Notes: generated by a model from the letters alone, not told the origin. Shown: positions 1 to 7,870, counted from the first letter of the stretch. The stretch is DNA of 64,000 nucleotides from Brevibacillus porteri (GCF_003013475.1 NZ_PXZO01000064.1:62001-126000); one strand, 5' to 3'. Translations and numbers: made by a program.

Positions 1-2
1 AG

Positions 3-305
3 GTAAAAGAAGCCGATGATTGGTGGGCTACAAAACAAGCCAAAGCAAATGGCACCTATAAAGAACAACCGGCGAAACTTGAGCCGATTCATATGCCGAA
101 GAACTCTGGAATTCCGTTTATCATGGCGAACTTCTGGTTCTTGGTAGGTTTTGGTTTCACGTTTGGTTGGGTTTGGATGGCCGTCATTGGATTCATTGGA
201 GTATTCGCATGCATGTGGGCACGCTCCTTCCAATACGACACGGATTATTACGTACCGGTGGAGGAAGTGCGTCGCACTGAGGCTTCACTGGGGAGGGTGG
301 TGTAA
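3..305 (+). CDS. qoxB: Cytochrome aa3 quinol oxidase subunit I, C-terminal fragment
   Basis: The frame is open from the left edge, so only about the last 100 residues are present and the start lies upstream. The fragment carries a polar linker ending in HMPKNS, one hydrophobic Phe/Trp/Gly-rich membrane helix, and an acidic tail with a YDTDYYVPVEEV pattern. That is how subunit I of the QoxB/CyoB-type heme-copper quinol oxidases ends. In the family this subunit carries the low-spin heme and the heme-CuB oxygen-reduction centre; those residues are outside the window. It is followed after 2 bp by subunit III and then subunit IV, which fixes the operon as qox. Identity rests on this context more than on the fragment alone. 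Confidence 0.85.
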   Translation, partial: VKEADDWWATKQAKANGTYKEQPAKLEPIHMPKNSGIPFIMANFWFLVGFGFTFGWVWMAVIGFIGVFACMWARSFQYDTDYYVPVEEVRRTEASLGRVV

Positions 306-307
306 CG

Positions 308-916
308 ATGGCGCAGCATCATGACCATGGTCACGGCCACGACCACGACCATCATGAAGAGCATGAACAATTAAAGGTTCTTGGTTTTTGGATTTTCGTT
401 GTTACAGACTGCGTGCTGTTCGGTACATTGTTTGCAACATATGCGGTAATGATGAATAGCTTTGCTGGCGGACCAACTGGACAGGAATTGTTCCAGCTGC
501 CAGGTGTTATTGCTTCAACCTTTATCTTGTTGACAAGTAGCTTTACCAGCGGTCTCGCTGTTCTGGCGATGAACAAAGGCAACGTTAAGCAGCTGATTGC
601 TTGGCTGGCTGTAACTGGTCTTTTGGGATTGTCTTTCGTAGTGTTGGAAGTCACTGAGTTTATGCACTTGATGAGCGAAGGCGCAACCATGGCGACTAGC
701 GGCTACTGGTCCGCTTTCTACACACTGGTTGGTACGCACGGATTGCACGTAACGCTTGGTCTGTTCTGGATGACTGCGTTGATCATGCAGCTGAAGCGTC
801 GTGGAATCTCTGCGGTTACTCGCCGCAAAATTACCAACTTTAGCTTGTACTGGCACTTCCTTGACGTTGTGTGGATCTTCCTCTTCACAGTCGTCTACTT
901 GATGGGGGTGATGTAA
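308..916 (+). CDS. qoxC: Cytochrome aa3 quinol oxidase subunit III with His-rich N-terminus
   Basis: The 202-residue protein has five hydrophobic segments typical of heme-copper oxidase subunit III (COX3). The family-like stretch GTHGLHVTLG lies near residue 140 and WHFLDVVWIFLF near residue 180. Subunit III has no redox centre and supports assembly and proton uptake in the membrane. The start ATG sits behind a GGGGAGGGTGG ribosome site that overlaps the end of qoxB. The first ~21 residues are strikingly rich in His and Asp (MAQHHDHGHGHDHDHH), which is not needed for the fold and may bind metal. qoxD follows after 1 bp. Confidence 0.93.
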   Translation: MAQHHDHGHGHDHDHHEEHEQLKVLGFWIFVVTDCVLFGTLFATYAVMMNSFAGGPTGQELFQLPGVIASTFILLTSSFTSGLAVLAMNKGNVKQLIAWLAVTGLLGLSFVVLEVTEFMHLMSEGATMATSGYWSAFYTLVGTHGLHVTLGLFWMTALIMQLKRRGISAVTRRKITNFSLYWHFLDVVWIFLFTVVYLMGVM

Positions 917-917
917 G

Positions 918-1235
918 GTGGCACAACATCAAAACCATGGCGGACATCATAGTCACGGATCGATGAAAGAGTACGTAATCGGTTTTATCCTGTCGATCGT
1001 GCTCACCATTATCCCACTCGTGCTGGTCATGAACTCGATTTTGAGTAAAACGGCGACCATGATCGCGATCTTGGTAATGGCGGTCTTGCAGTTCGTAATT
1101 CAGTTGGTCTTCTTCATGCACATCCGCGAAGGAGAAAAACCGCGCTACAACGTACAGACATTGATTCTTGGACTTGTGATTGTATTTACAATCGTTGCAG
1201 GTTCCCTCTGGATCATGTTGTTTAACAAATATTAA
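918..1235 (+). CDS. qoxD: Cytochrome aa3 quinol oxidase subunit IV
   Basis: This 105-residue protein has three membrane helices (about residues 17-40, 45-67 and 78-100), the size and topology of CyoD/QoxD subunit IV, a small subunit that aids assembly of the quinol oxidase. The motif QFVIQLVFFMHI in helix 2 is characteristic of the family. The start is GTG at 918, one base after the qoxC stop, with GGGGGTGATG upstream as ribosome site. Like QoxC it opens with MAQH and a His-rich stretch (HQNHGGHHSHG), so both subunits expose a His-rich N-terminus. A strong terminator follows, ending the operon. Confidence 0.92.
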   Translation: MAQHQNHGGHHSHGSMKEYVIGFILSIVLTIIPLVLVMNSILSKTATMIAILVMAVLQFVIQLVFFMHIREGEKPRYNVQTLILGLVIVFTIVAGSLWIMLFNKY

Positions 1236-1246
1236 TCAGTTAAGAG

Positions 1247-1285
1247 CGTGGCACAAGCGATTCGATGCTTGTGCCGCGTTTTTTT
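1247..1285 (+). terminator. Rho-independent terminator of the qox operon
   Basis: A GGCACAAGC/GCTTGTGCC stem extended by CG and GC pairs, with an 8-base loop, is followed by seven T residues 12 bases after the qoxD stop. Confidence 0.93.
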
Positions 1286-1311
1286 GTTTATGATTTGTAG
1301 CTGTCGTGGAG

Positions 1312-1344
1312 GGAAGAAGCGCATATCCAGTCTACGCTTCTTCC
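1312..1344. repeat. Perfect 10-bp inverted repeat in the qoxD-acetyltransferase gap
   Basis: GGAAGAAGCG and CGCTTCTTCC are separated by 13 bases. No T-run follows, so it is not a plain terminator. It lies upstream of the acetyltransferase gene and could be an operator or an mRNA hairpin. The rest of the 1286-1463 gap shows nothing else I can name. Confidence 0.5.
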
Positions 1345-1463
1345 TACGCGGCTTTTAGTCAACCGATGGAAGTAATTCAAGAAGGTAGAAAATTGTTTAG
1401 CTGGTATCACTCTCTTCTTGCAGCTATAATAGAAAGAATTTTACGGCAAGGGGAGTGAAGGTG

Positions 1464-1994
1464 ATGGCTGGGCAACTGTATGTAACGAAGCCTTGTGCAG
1501 AACTTCAAGCAGAGTATATTTCCTTTTACGAAGAGTGGAAAGAAAGTGGAGAGCCTATCGTACCGTGGGTGGTGGATCGGGAGCCCTATGATTTTCCTGC
1601 GTATCTGGAATTTCTGGAGAGTGAGAGCAGCGAGGAAAATCTTTCGGATGGCTATGTTCCCCATTCGACGTATTGGCTCATGAACGAGGAGCGGCGCATA
1701 GTGGGGGCGGTGAACATTCGGCATCGACTCAACGAGCGTTTACGAAAATACAGCGGGCACATCGGATACGGAATCCGGCCTTCCGAGAGACGCAAAGGAT
1801 ATGCGACGGAAATTTTAGCGCAAGCCCTAAACATCACGAACGAGCTGGGGATAAACGAAGTATTGGTGATTTGTGATTATGATAATGTAGGATCGGAAAA
1901 AACGATTCGGAAGAACGGGGGCGTCTTTGAGTCGGAATGTACAGACGAGGATGGATTGGTCATTCGCCGCTTCTGGATTACACGACCTTCGTAA
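1464..1994 (+). CDS. GNAT family N-acetyltransferase
   Basis: A predicted cytoplasmic acetyl-CoA-dependent acyltransferase of about 176 residues. The acetyl-CoA pyrophosphate-binding motif is visible as GIRPSERRKGYATEIL near residues 105-120. The preceding strand is IVGAVNIRH and the following one EVLVICDYDN, which gives the GNAT order of motifs. The length and the N-terminal 'VPHSTYWL' region resemble the predicted acetyltransferases of COG3981. The substrate cannot be inferred. I chose ATG 1464 because GGGGAG lies 9 bases upstream; the in-frame GTG at 1455 would overlap that ribosome site. It is a single gene bounded by terminators. Confidence 0.85.
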   Translation: MAGQLYVTKPCAELQAEYISFYEEWKESGEPIVPWVVDREPYDFPAYLEFLESESSEENLSDGYVPHSTYWLMNEERRIVGAVNIRHRLNERLRKYSGHIGYGIRPSERRKGYATEILAQALNITNELGINEVLVICDYDNVGSEKTIRKNGGVFESECTDEDGLVIRRFWITRPS

Positions 1995-2001
1995 AAGAAG
2001 A

Positions 2002-2043
2002 GGGCTATCTCATTGTCAGTTTACACGACGTTTGAGATAGCCC
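2002..2043. terminator. Bidirectional terminator between convergent genes
   Basis: GGGCTATCTCA pairs perfectly with TGAGATAGCCC. T residues follow on the plus strand and an A-rich stretch precedes it, so it can end both the rightward acetyltransferase and the leftward gene at 2056. Confidence 0.85.
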
Positions 2044-2055
2044 TTTCCCTATTTA

Positions 2056-2586
2056 TTAATCTACCTCATATGCAATCAACTTGCGAACCCATTGCTCCAT
2101 CTCGTCAAGAATATAGTCTGGGGGTGGAGTTTTGCCGTCCTTTTTTGGTAGGACGAGCCATTGTAATGGTTTGGGGACATGGCAGATCTTCCTAAGCAGT
2201 TCTCTTCCGTGATTGTCAATAATGATATCACGTAAAAAGATTAGCACTCTATTGTCTATCGCATGGATGAGCTTACCTTCATATTCTATATCAGAGATAG
2301 TAACGGAAGGGTGACCATGCCGCTCAATTCCGCCTAGTACTTCAACCCATACAAAATCATATGACTGGGAGAGTTCAGCTTCTAGGAGATCGGGATCTTT
2401 AACGAGTACCTGTTCTGTGGAAGAAAAGGGACGACTTAAAAAAATATCTGGGTCCATCTCCATATAGTCTAATACGACCTTACAAGATGCAGCTTGTTTG
2501 TTTTCATAGGTGTATAAAATCTCTTCAATTTTTTCGATATTTAATTTTTTTCCAATCACGAAGCCTATTTGCAGATCGATTGTCAC
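2056..2586 (-). CDS. Hypothetical acidic cytoplasmic protein; possible immunity partner
   Basis: The 176-residue protein has no signal peptide or membrane segment, is acidic, and seems to be mixed alpha/beta. I do not recognise the family. The start is GTG at 2586 behind AAGGAG with short spacing. It lies 50 bp downstream of, and co-directional with, the gene for a secreted protein, and the two are closed off by terminators or divergent promoters. A secreted protein followed by a small soluble acidic partner is the arrangement seen in toxin/immunity loci, so an immunity role is possible. That is inference from layout only. Some such small proteins (SMI1/KNR4-like) look similar in composition, but no signature is visible. 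Confidence 0.6.
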   Translation of the reverse strand: MTIDLQIGFVIGKKLNIEKIEEILYTYENKQAASCKVVLDYMEMDPDIFLSRPFSSTEQVLVKDPDLLEAELSQSYDFVWVEVLGGIERHGHPSVTISDIEYEGKLIHAIDNRVLIFLRDIIIDNHGRELLRKICHVPKPLQWLVLPKKDGKTPPPDYILDEMEQWVRKLIAYEVD

Positions 2587-2636
2587 TCACTCCTTCATGA
2601 AGAAGAGAAAATCGTGTTAACTCGATTTCCTGTCCA

Positions 2637-3515
2637 TTAATCCTCTCCCCAATGTTCTGGGAATTGATTACTTTTCGTAATTTTAGTTTGGCCATGATGC
2701 CACTCGAAATTATCATCCTTTTTATGCCAATGGAAGTCAATGCTTCTACCTTTGTCCACTCTTTTCATATGAAATCTCAATAAGTGTTTATTTGTCCTCT
2801 TGTGAATAATATTGAAAACCTTTTCTCCTTGGTTAATGCCATTTAACTCATTTTTATCTTCTGGGCCGTCATAATCAATATCTCCATTATATTGTTCGTG
2901 CAAGGCTTCAACCTCCGCCCATATCTCAGGCTCTATTCTTTCTTCAAATTCGTCATAGGCCATTCTTTTTATTTTCTTCCCCATTTTTTTCTTAACCGCT
3001 TCTTTAAGAGCCAGTCTTAGGAGAATAGGTAATATAGTAGCTTGAACTTTATCTTCGCTTTTAATGCTTGAGTTACTTTGCAACAGCAGGACTTCTGTTA
3101 TTTCGGGCAATACCGAATGATTTTCAGCTATTTGGTCTTTTACATCACGAATTAAATTGTTCAGCTCTTTTTCATCATCTTGACTGTTGGAAAAATACTC
3201 CTCCAAATCCCTTTTCACATCATCTTCAAGTGAAGTCTTTTCTAAGAATGCTTCTTGAAGATTCCTCTCGGATTTCATACCTTTTAGAACAAGGTCCAGG
3301 TTGTCGAAAGTATCGGTAAGTGATTTTTCAAGATCATCTTTGTCTACTGACATGACTTCACTTGAAAATTCGTATTGAAGCATTTCATTCACGGATGATT
3401 TGGTTAATACATCAGTCTCTGCAGCAAAACTAGATGTTAGAACAGTGCTGAATAGCATCATTGAGGCAAGAGAGGTTAAAAACAACTTTTTTCCTTTTTT
3501 GATAAAATCAATCAT
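2637..3515 (-). CDS. Secreted protein of unknown function with His/Trp-rich C-terminus
   Basis: The 292-residue protein has a clear Sec signal: a KKGKK n-region, a hydrophobic stretch around residues 11-28, and a cleavage site near SSFAAET. The middle is a charged, largely helical region (about residues 40-185). It is followed by a basic segment (KKKMGKKIKR), an acidic linker, and a C-terminal domain of about 80 residues with an unusual pattern of HFHW-type residues (FHWHKK, EWHH). The C-terminus could be a small catalytic or metal-binding toxin domain, similar in flavour to the YpjP or SAR2788-type putative toxins, but this is a guess. The gene is clearly more AT-rich than its neighbours, which hints at transfer. 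ATG 3515 has an AGGAGG site. Confidence 0.65.
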   Translation of the reverse strand: MIDFIKKGKKLFLTSLASMMLFSTVLTSSFAAETDVLTKSSVNEMLQYEFSSEVMSVDKDDLEKSLTDTFDNLDLVLKGMKSERNLQEAFLEKTSLEDDVKRDLEEYFSNSQDDEKELNNLIRDVKDQIAENHSVLPEITEVLLLQSNSSIKSEDKVQATILPILLRLALKEAVKKKMGKKIKRMAYDEFEERIEPEIWAEVEALHEQYNGDIDYDGPEDKNELNGINQGEKVFNIIHKRTNKHLLRFHMKRVDKGRSIDFHWHKKDDNFEWHHGQTKITKSNQFPEHWGED

Positions 3516-3638
3516 TTTAATCCTCCTATTTCAAATATTTACCAATTAATAAGATAATATAAATTTATGATTATATCAATTGCTTTTTGAATATTTTGTT
3601 CGAAGCTAAAAATCACTGGATAAACTAGTTAAAAGATA

Positions 3639-3668
3639 TTGTCATATTTCTCATACTTAGTATATAAT
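3639..3668 (+). promoter_or_regulatory. Sigma-A-type promoter for the FAD oxidoreductase gene
   Basis: A TTGTCA -35 (3639-3644) is followed by an 18-bp spacer and a perfect TATAAT -10 (3663-3668), about 30 bases before the ribosome site of the downstream gene. The surrounding 3516-3705 gap is AT-rich and divergent. Confidence 0.6.
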
Positions 3669-3705
3669 TATGTTGTGAAAGTTATTTTGGAAGGGAGAGA
3701 TTTCT

Positions 3706-4275
3706 TTGTTTGATATCGTAATTATTGGAGCAGGCCCGGCAGGAGGAAGTGCAGCGTTGTTTGCTGCAAAAGCAGGTAAGAAGACGTTACTGATTGATAA
3801 TGACAAAAGCATGACCAAGCGCGCGTGGATGGAAAATCACTACGGCATCATGGAAATCTCAGGCCCAGACCTCATTGAGATCGGTAAAAAGCAAGCAGCG
3901 AAATTCGGTGCGGAGCTGGTAGCCGACCAAGTAAGCAACATTACCAAAACAGAGCAAGGCTTACTCGTAGAGACAGCGGAAAAAGGCAGCTTCGAGGCTA
4001 AGCATGTGATTCTTGCAACGGGAGCGCTCGTGACTTTGGCAGAAGCGATTGGGGTAAAAACCAAAGAAGGTACAGAGCCACGGATTAAAACCGTTGTCGA
4101 TGTCGATGCACAAGGAAAGACGAACATCGAAGGAATATGGGCAGCAGGTACGTGCGCGGGAGTAAGCGTACATACGATTATTACATCTGGTGATGGCGCC
4201 AAGGTTGCAATCAATGTCATCAGCGAACTGAATGGCGAGCGTTACGTCGATCACGATGTTTTGAAAACAAACTAA
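3706..4275 (+). CDS. Short FAD-dependent oxidoreductase (thioredoxin-reductase-like fold)
   Basis: The N-terminus has the Rossmann FAD motif IIGAGPAGGSAALFAA (residues 6-21) followed by an acidic end of the second strand (LLIDND). ILATGA lies near residue 103, and the C-terminal FAD-contact motif (GIWAAGTCAG, then GDGAKVAINV) ends the protein. At 189 residues it is much shorter than thioredoxin reductase (about 310). The NADPH-binding domain with its own GxGxxA and the redox CxxC are both missing, so it is a compact FAD-only member. The electron donor is unknown. The start is TTG at 3706, supported by GGAAGGGAGAG upstream and the motif position. It is a single gene with its own promoter and terminator. 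Confidence 0.8.
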   Translation: MFDIVIIGAGPAGGSAALFAAKAGKKTLLIDNDKSMTKRAWMENHYGIMEISGPDLIEIGKKQAAKFGAELVADQVSNITKTEQGLLVETAEKGSFEAKHVILATGALVTLAEAIGVKTKEGTEPRIKTVVDVDAQGKTNIEGIWAAGTCAGVSVHTIITSGDGAKVAINVISELNGERYVDHDVLKTN

Positions 4276-4284
4276 ATCAGGTTC

Positions 4285-4328
4285 AAAAACACCTTCTTAC
4301 CATTTTTGAAGAAGGTGTTTTCTTTTTT
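4285..4328 (+). terminator. Terminator of the FAD oxidoreductase gene
   Basis: AAAACACCTTCTT pairs with AAGAAGGTGTTTT, followed by a C plus T-run. The right arm and T-run form the first part of the 27-bp direct repeat described separately. Confidence 0.9.
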
Positions 4329-4338
4329 CTTCCAATCG
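4312..4338 (+). repeat. 27-bp direct repeat, left copy
   Basis: The 27 bases from 4312 (AAGGTGTTTTC...) to 4338 (...CCAATCG) recur exactly at 9451-9477. The flanking bases differ on both sides (G/A here, T/T there), so the identity is exactly 27 bp. The left copy overlaps the terminator right arm of the upstream gene. An imperfect inverted repeat (ACGATA/TATCGT, 4339-4355) starts at the very next base. Confidence 0.95.
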
Positions 4339-4505
4339 ACGATAGCTTGTATCGTGATCTCGTTTTTGACATAATGAAGCTAATTGTGCTAATCGACGTG
4401 AAGAATCCTGTCAGGTTGAAGAGCGTTCCTGTTGCTCTGGAAAATTGATACGGATTCTATTTTTATCTAGATTGCCCTATGTAAGAAGGGAGGGAGACAG
4501 GTAGC

Positions 4506-6275
4506 ATGTTCGTCAATCATGTGGTGATTAGCTTGATCGTTTCTTCCTGTACGATCGCACTTATTTTCTTGATTCGAAAAGTATTTCGCTCACAGATGTC
4601 GGCTAGATGGCAGTACAATTTGTGGTTTCTCTTGCTGGTCGCTTTGACGCCAGTTTTTATCCCGAATTACTTTTTTGATTTTGGAAATGTTTTTGTTTCA
4701 GGGATGAATCAGCGCAATGAAGCTGGCAGCTCGCTGCTCGCTGCGAAAGCTCCTGTGTTTGAAAATGCGAATTGGGTACAGGATTTAACGTTGTCCGTAA
4801 ATCGCTATACACCCGACTCCTTTCCTACGATTCTCGTCGGCATATGGGGAGTCGGCATGATCATTTGTGCTTCGATCACGTTATCAGCCTGGTTAAAAAT
4901 CCAGCAGATCAAGCGGACAGCATCTGTGATCACCAATCAAGAAATCATTGAGTTGTTTGAACAATGCAAGAAGGATGTAAAAATAACGCGGAACATCGTG
5001 TTAGCAGAATCCAAGCACGTCAAATCTCCGATGACGTTTGGCGTTTTTACGACGTATGTTGTTCTGCCCAGTCATTTTGATGAATGGCTGTCGATCAATG
5101 AAATGAAGTATATCTTTTTGCATGAGCTCATGCACAAAAAAAACAATGATATCGTCATGAACTACGTGACTGTCGTGTATCAGCTTTTGTATTGGTTCCA
5201 TCCATTGGTCTGGCTGGCTTTTCGGGAAATGAGAGTAGACCGTGAAATTGCTTGTGATGTAGCTGTATTGAACTTTTTAGACAAGCGAAATTATCCGGAA
5301 TATGGTCATACCATCATTAAGTTTTTGGATAAAGAAAGTCGAGCCGGAAATGTCGTTTTGGCCAATCAGTTAAACGGTTCCAAGAAAGCAGTGAAAAAAC
5401 GAATCGAGAAAATTGCATCCCATAATGCCGAATCAAAGCTGTTGCAGTTGAAAAGTACGTTCATTTTTTCCATGATGGGCATCTTGGTTGCCAGTCAGGT
5501 TCTTGTTGGTTCCGCTTTAGCTGACGATCGCAGTCGCTATCATTTTCAAGATGATCGAACGATTTACGAGGATTTAGACAACTATTTCCGTGGTTATGAA
5601 GGTAGTTTTGTCTTATATGATTGGAAAGCCGACCAGTATCGGATTTACAACAAGGCAGGAAGTACACAACGAATTTCACCGAACTCCACCTACAAGATTT
5701 TTCTCACCTTGTTTGGATTGGAGACCGATGTGATTTCGAGGGAAAGCTCCCTGTTAAAATGGGATGGAATCCGTTATCCGTATGAGCAGTGGAATCACGA
5801 TCAAGATCTATTTACCGCGATGCGATACTCCACGAACTGGTACTTTAAAGAGTTGGATAAGAGCATTTCTCCGGATACATTGCAAGCTTTTCTGGAACAA
5901 TTGAACTACGGAAATTACAATACATCTGGTGGAATCGGCGAATATTGGATAGAATCTTCCTTGAAGATTTCACCGGTGGAGCAGGTACAATTATTAAAAG
6001 CGTTCTATACGAACCAGTTTGGTTTTCAAGAAAACAATATCCAGACGGTGAAAGATTCCATCCGGTTATCGGAAAAGGCGGGTTCGATTCTTTCCGGGAA
6101 AACAGGTACGGGCGCCGTCAATCAAAAAGATGTGAACGGTTGGTTTGTTGGATATGTAGAGAACGAGGAAGGCACCTACTTCTTTGCTACAAATATACAA
6201 AGCGAAGATGACGCGAATGGATCTGCAGCAGCAGAAATCACCTTGTCTATTTTGAAAGCGAAAGGTCTTTTCTAG
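4506..6275 (+). CDS. blaR1: BlaR1/MecR1-type beta-lactam sensor-transducer and antirepressor protease
   Basis: This 589-residue membrane protein matches BlaR1. Hydrophobic helices lie at residues 1-25, 36-55 and 105-130. A gluzincin (M56) protease motif HELMH is at residues 206-210, and a further helix is near 320-340. The extracellular C-terminal domain is of the class D beta-lactamase type, with active-site S394-TY-K397, a YSTNW motif near 446, and K532-TG. In the family, acylation of the sensor serine by a beta-lactam activates the cytoplasmic protease and leads to loss of BlaI. The start ATG has a GGGAGGGAG site. blaI follows after 42 bp. Unlike the bla promoter, no BlaI palindrome is visible upstream of this gene. 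Confidence 0.93.
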   Translation: MFVNHVVISLIVSSCTIALIFLIRKVFRSQMSARWQYNLWFLLLVALTPVFIPNYFFDFGNVFVSGMNQRNEAGSSLLAAKAPVFENANWVQDLTLSVNRYTPDSFPTILVGIWGVGMIICASITLSAWLKIQQIKRTASVITNQEIIELFEQCKKDVKITRNIVLAESKHVKSPMTFGVFTTYVVLPSHFDEWLSINEMKYIFLHELMHKKNNDIVMNYVTVVYQLLYWFHPLVWLAFREMRVDREIACDVAVLNFLDKRNYPEYGHTIIKFLDKESRAGNVVLANQLNGSKKAVKKRIEKIASHNAESKLLQLKSTFIFSMMGILVASQVLVGSALADDRSRYHFQDDRTIYEDLDNYFRGYEGSFVLYDWKADQYRIYNKAGSTQRISPNSTYKIFLTLFGLETDVISRESSLLKWDGIRYPYEQWNHDQDLFTAMRYSTNWYFKELDKSISPDTLQAFLEQLNYGNYNTSGGIGEYWIESSLKISPVEQVQLLKAFYTNQFGFQENNIQTVKDSIRLSEKAGSILSGKTGTGAVNQKDVNGWFVGYVENEEGTYFFATNIQSEDDANGSAAAEITLSILKAKGLF

Positions 6276-6317
6276 CCTTTGTTGTTTCAGTCATGAATAT
6301 CGAAAGGGGGAGACTTC

Positions 6318-6716
6318 ATGTCTACATCCATGCCAAGTATTTCAGAAGCGGAATGGCGAGTGATGAATGTGCTATGGGAAAGGTCACCGCTGACAGCCAA
6401 CGAAATTATTTCCTCCTTGGAAGGTCAAACGGATTGGAACCCAAAAACAGTACGTACTCTTTTGAATCGTTTGGTTCAAAAAAATGCCGTTGGAGTCAAT
6501 CAAAACCTAAGAGTCTATACGTTTTATCCGTTGTACTCACAAAATGAATGCCAGCACGCCGAGGCACAGTCCTTTCTGGAGCGGATTTACAGCGGAGCGC
6601 TAAAATCGATGCTGGTACAGTTCATCCAGAAGGAATCCTTATCGGACGAGGAGATTCAGGAGCTGCGTTCCATATTGGATGCGAAACAAACATCGACTGA
6701 TCCTCCTAAAAAATAA
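6318..6716 (+). CDS. blaI: BlaI/MecI-family repressor
   Basis: The 132-residue winged-helix repressor has an N-terminal DNA-binding domain with the family pattern SEAEWRVMNVLWERSPLTANEI (residues 9-30, recognition region NPKTVRTLLNRLVQK). The C-terminal half is helical and serves for dimerisation. BlaI dimers bind palindromic operators and are cleaved after BlaR1 is acylated. Three fitting palindromes lie 136-201 bp downstream of this gene at the bla promoter. The ATG at 6318 has GAAAGGGGGAG upstream. It is co-transcribed with blaR1 and ends at a strong terminator that separates it from the bla transcript. Confidence 0.95.
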   Translation: MSTSMPSISEAEWRVMNVLWERSPLTANEIISSLEGQTDWNPKTVRTLLNRLVQKNAVGVNQNLRVYTFYPLYSQNECQHAEAQSFLERIYSGALKSMLVQFIQKESLSDEEIQELRSILDAKQTSTDPPKK

Positions 6717-6719
6717 AGC

Positions 6720-6787
6720 ACGCCCTTTCAAGCTGACTTGGAGAAACCATTTACGGTTATCAGTTTTCTTGAAAGGGCGTCTTTTTT
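6720..6787 (+). terminator. Terminator after blaI
   Basis: ACGCCCTTTCAAG pairs perfectly with CTTGAAAGGGCGT around a 35-base loop and is followed by CTTTTTT. Confidence 0.88.
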
Positions 6788-6838
6788 ATTTTTTAGAAAG
6801 AATGGATGTAGCTCTGTTCCTTAGCAAGAAAAAGGAGA

Positions 6839-6870
6839 TTGACACTAGTGGATTACGCGTGTAATATAAT
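6839..6870 (+). promoter_or_regulatory. bla promoter with operator in the spacer
   Basis: A perfect TTGACA (6839-6844) is followed by TATAAT at 6865-6870 (20-bp spacer) or by TAATAT at 6862-6867 (17 bp). The first operator palindrome lies between and over these elements, as expected for BlaI repression. Confidence 0.75.
6852..6865. promoter_or_regulatory. BlaI operator O1
   Basis: ATTACGCGTGTAAT, a palindrome of type ATTAC-N4-GTAAT, overlaps the spacer and -10 of the bla promoter. Its core resembles the known TACA-N2-TGTA bla/mec operator core. Confidence 0.8.
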
Positions 6871-6884
6871 CGTGAAATCAGTTG

Positions 6885-6898
6885 ATTACAAACGTAAT
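6885..6898. promoter_or_regulatory. BlaI operator O2
   Basis: ATTACAAACGTAAT has the same arms as O1. Its centre is 33 bp from O1, about three helical turns, and it falls in the early transcribed region. Confidence 0.75.
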
Positions 6899-6903
6899 AC
6901 AGT

Positions 6904-6917
6904 ATTACAAAAGTAAT
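6904..6917. promoter_or_regulatory. BlaI operator O3
   Basis: ATTACAAAAGTAAT has the same arms again, with its centre 19 bp from O2. The three palindromes lie within 66 bp, all upstream of the bla start codon. Confidence 0.75.
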
Positions 6918-6955
6918 CTATCGTTGTTATCTTCCTAGAAAGAGGTACGTCATCC

Positions 6956-7870
6956 ATGAAAATTCACCAATCTAAACGGATCGGATTCACAGTGAAAACG
7001 ATTATTCTCACACTTCTTACGCTCACTGGTTGCTCTTCTCCAGAAGCACCTGTCGTTAAAACGGAAACGCCAGCATCTGCAATGGATCAAAAGTTCGCTG
7101 CGCTGGAAACCAAGTTTGATGCGAGGCTCGGCGTATATGCGATCGACACCGAAACCGATGTGGTAGTTGCTTATCGCGAAGATGAACGATTCGCTTTTGC
7201 CTCTACGTACAAGGCTTTAGCCGCAGGTGCAGTCTTGCATCAGAAACCGTTGGAAGAGCTCGACAAAGTCATCACCTACACGAAGGACGATCTCGTTACT
7301 TATTCACCCATCACAGAAAAACACGTAGCGACCGGGATGACTCTTCGTGAGGTTGCAGACGCCGCGGTTCGCTATAGTGACAACACGGCGGGAAATCTGT
7401 TGTTCAAAGAATTGGGTGGACCGAAAGGCTTTGAATCAGCCCTTAGACAGATTGGCGATAGTGTGACGACGTCCGAGCGTTATGAGACGGAATTGAATGA
7501 GGCTAAACCAGAAGATATTCGCGATACAAGCACACCGAAAGCACTTGCAACGAACCTGAGAGCCTATACGGTAGGGGATGTGCTGTCGTCGGACAAGCAG
7601 ACGATTCTTATCGAGTGGCTGAAAGGCAACACGACGGGAGACAAGCTGATTCGGGCGGGCGTCCCTAAAGACTGGAAGGTCGGAGATAAGACGGGAGCCG
7701 CAAGCTACGGAACACGAAACGATATCGGTATCATATGGCCACCGAATAAAAAGCCCATTGTCATTGCAGTGCTGTCTAGCAGAGATAAGCAGGACGCCAC
7801 TTATGATGATACGCTCATTGCTGAAGCTACCAAGGTTGCTGTTGAAGCACTGACGGCTGTAAAACCGTAA
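6956..7870 (+). CDS. bla: Class A beta-lactamase, lipoprotein type
   Basis: This 304-residue serine beta-lactamase hydrolyses penicillins and related beta-lactams outside the cell membrane. A lipobox LTGC puts the lipid-anchored Cys at residue 26. The catalytic set is complete: S83-TY-K86, S141-D142-N143, an ExxLN omega-loop motif (ETELN) near residue 178, and K245-TG. The sequence fits the Bacillus BlaP/BcI group. It is the first gene behind the operator-bearing promoter and is followed 27 bp later by the FHA regulator and then a metallo-beta-lactamase, so the three should be co-induced. The substrate range cannot be read from the sequence. Confidence 0.96.
   Translation: MKIHQSKRIGFTVKTIILTLLTLTGCSSPEAPVVKTETPASAMDQKFAALETKFDARLGVYAIDTETDVVVAYREDERFAFASTYKALAAGAVLHQKPLEELDKVITYTKDDLVTYSPITEKHVATGMTLREVADAAVRYSDNTAGNLLFKELGGPKGFESALRQIGDSVTTSERYETELNEAKPEDIRDTSTPKALATNLRAYTVGDVLSSDKQTILIEWLKGNTTGDKLIRAGVPKDWKVGDKTGAASYGTRNDIGIIWPPNKKPIVIAVLSSRDKQDATYDDTLIAEATKVAVEALTAVKP

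Noticed and set aside
885-1121. Minus-strand open frame across the qoxC-qoxD junction
   Set aside because: It is a shadow of qoxD. The plus-strand membrane helices and operon order are clear.
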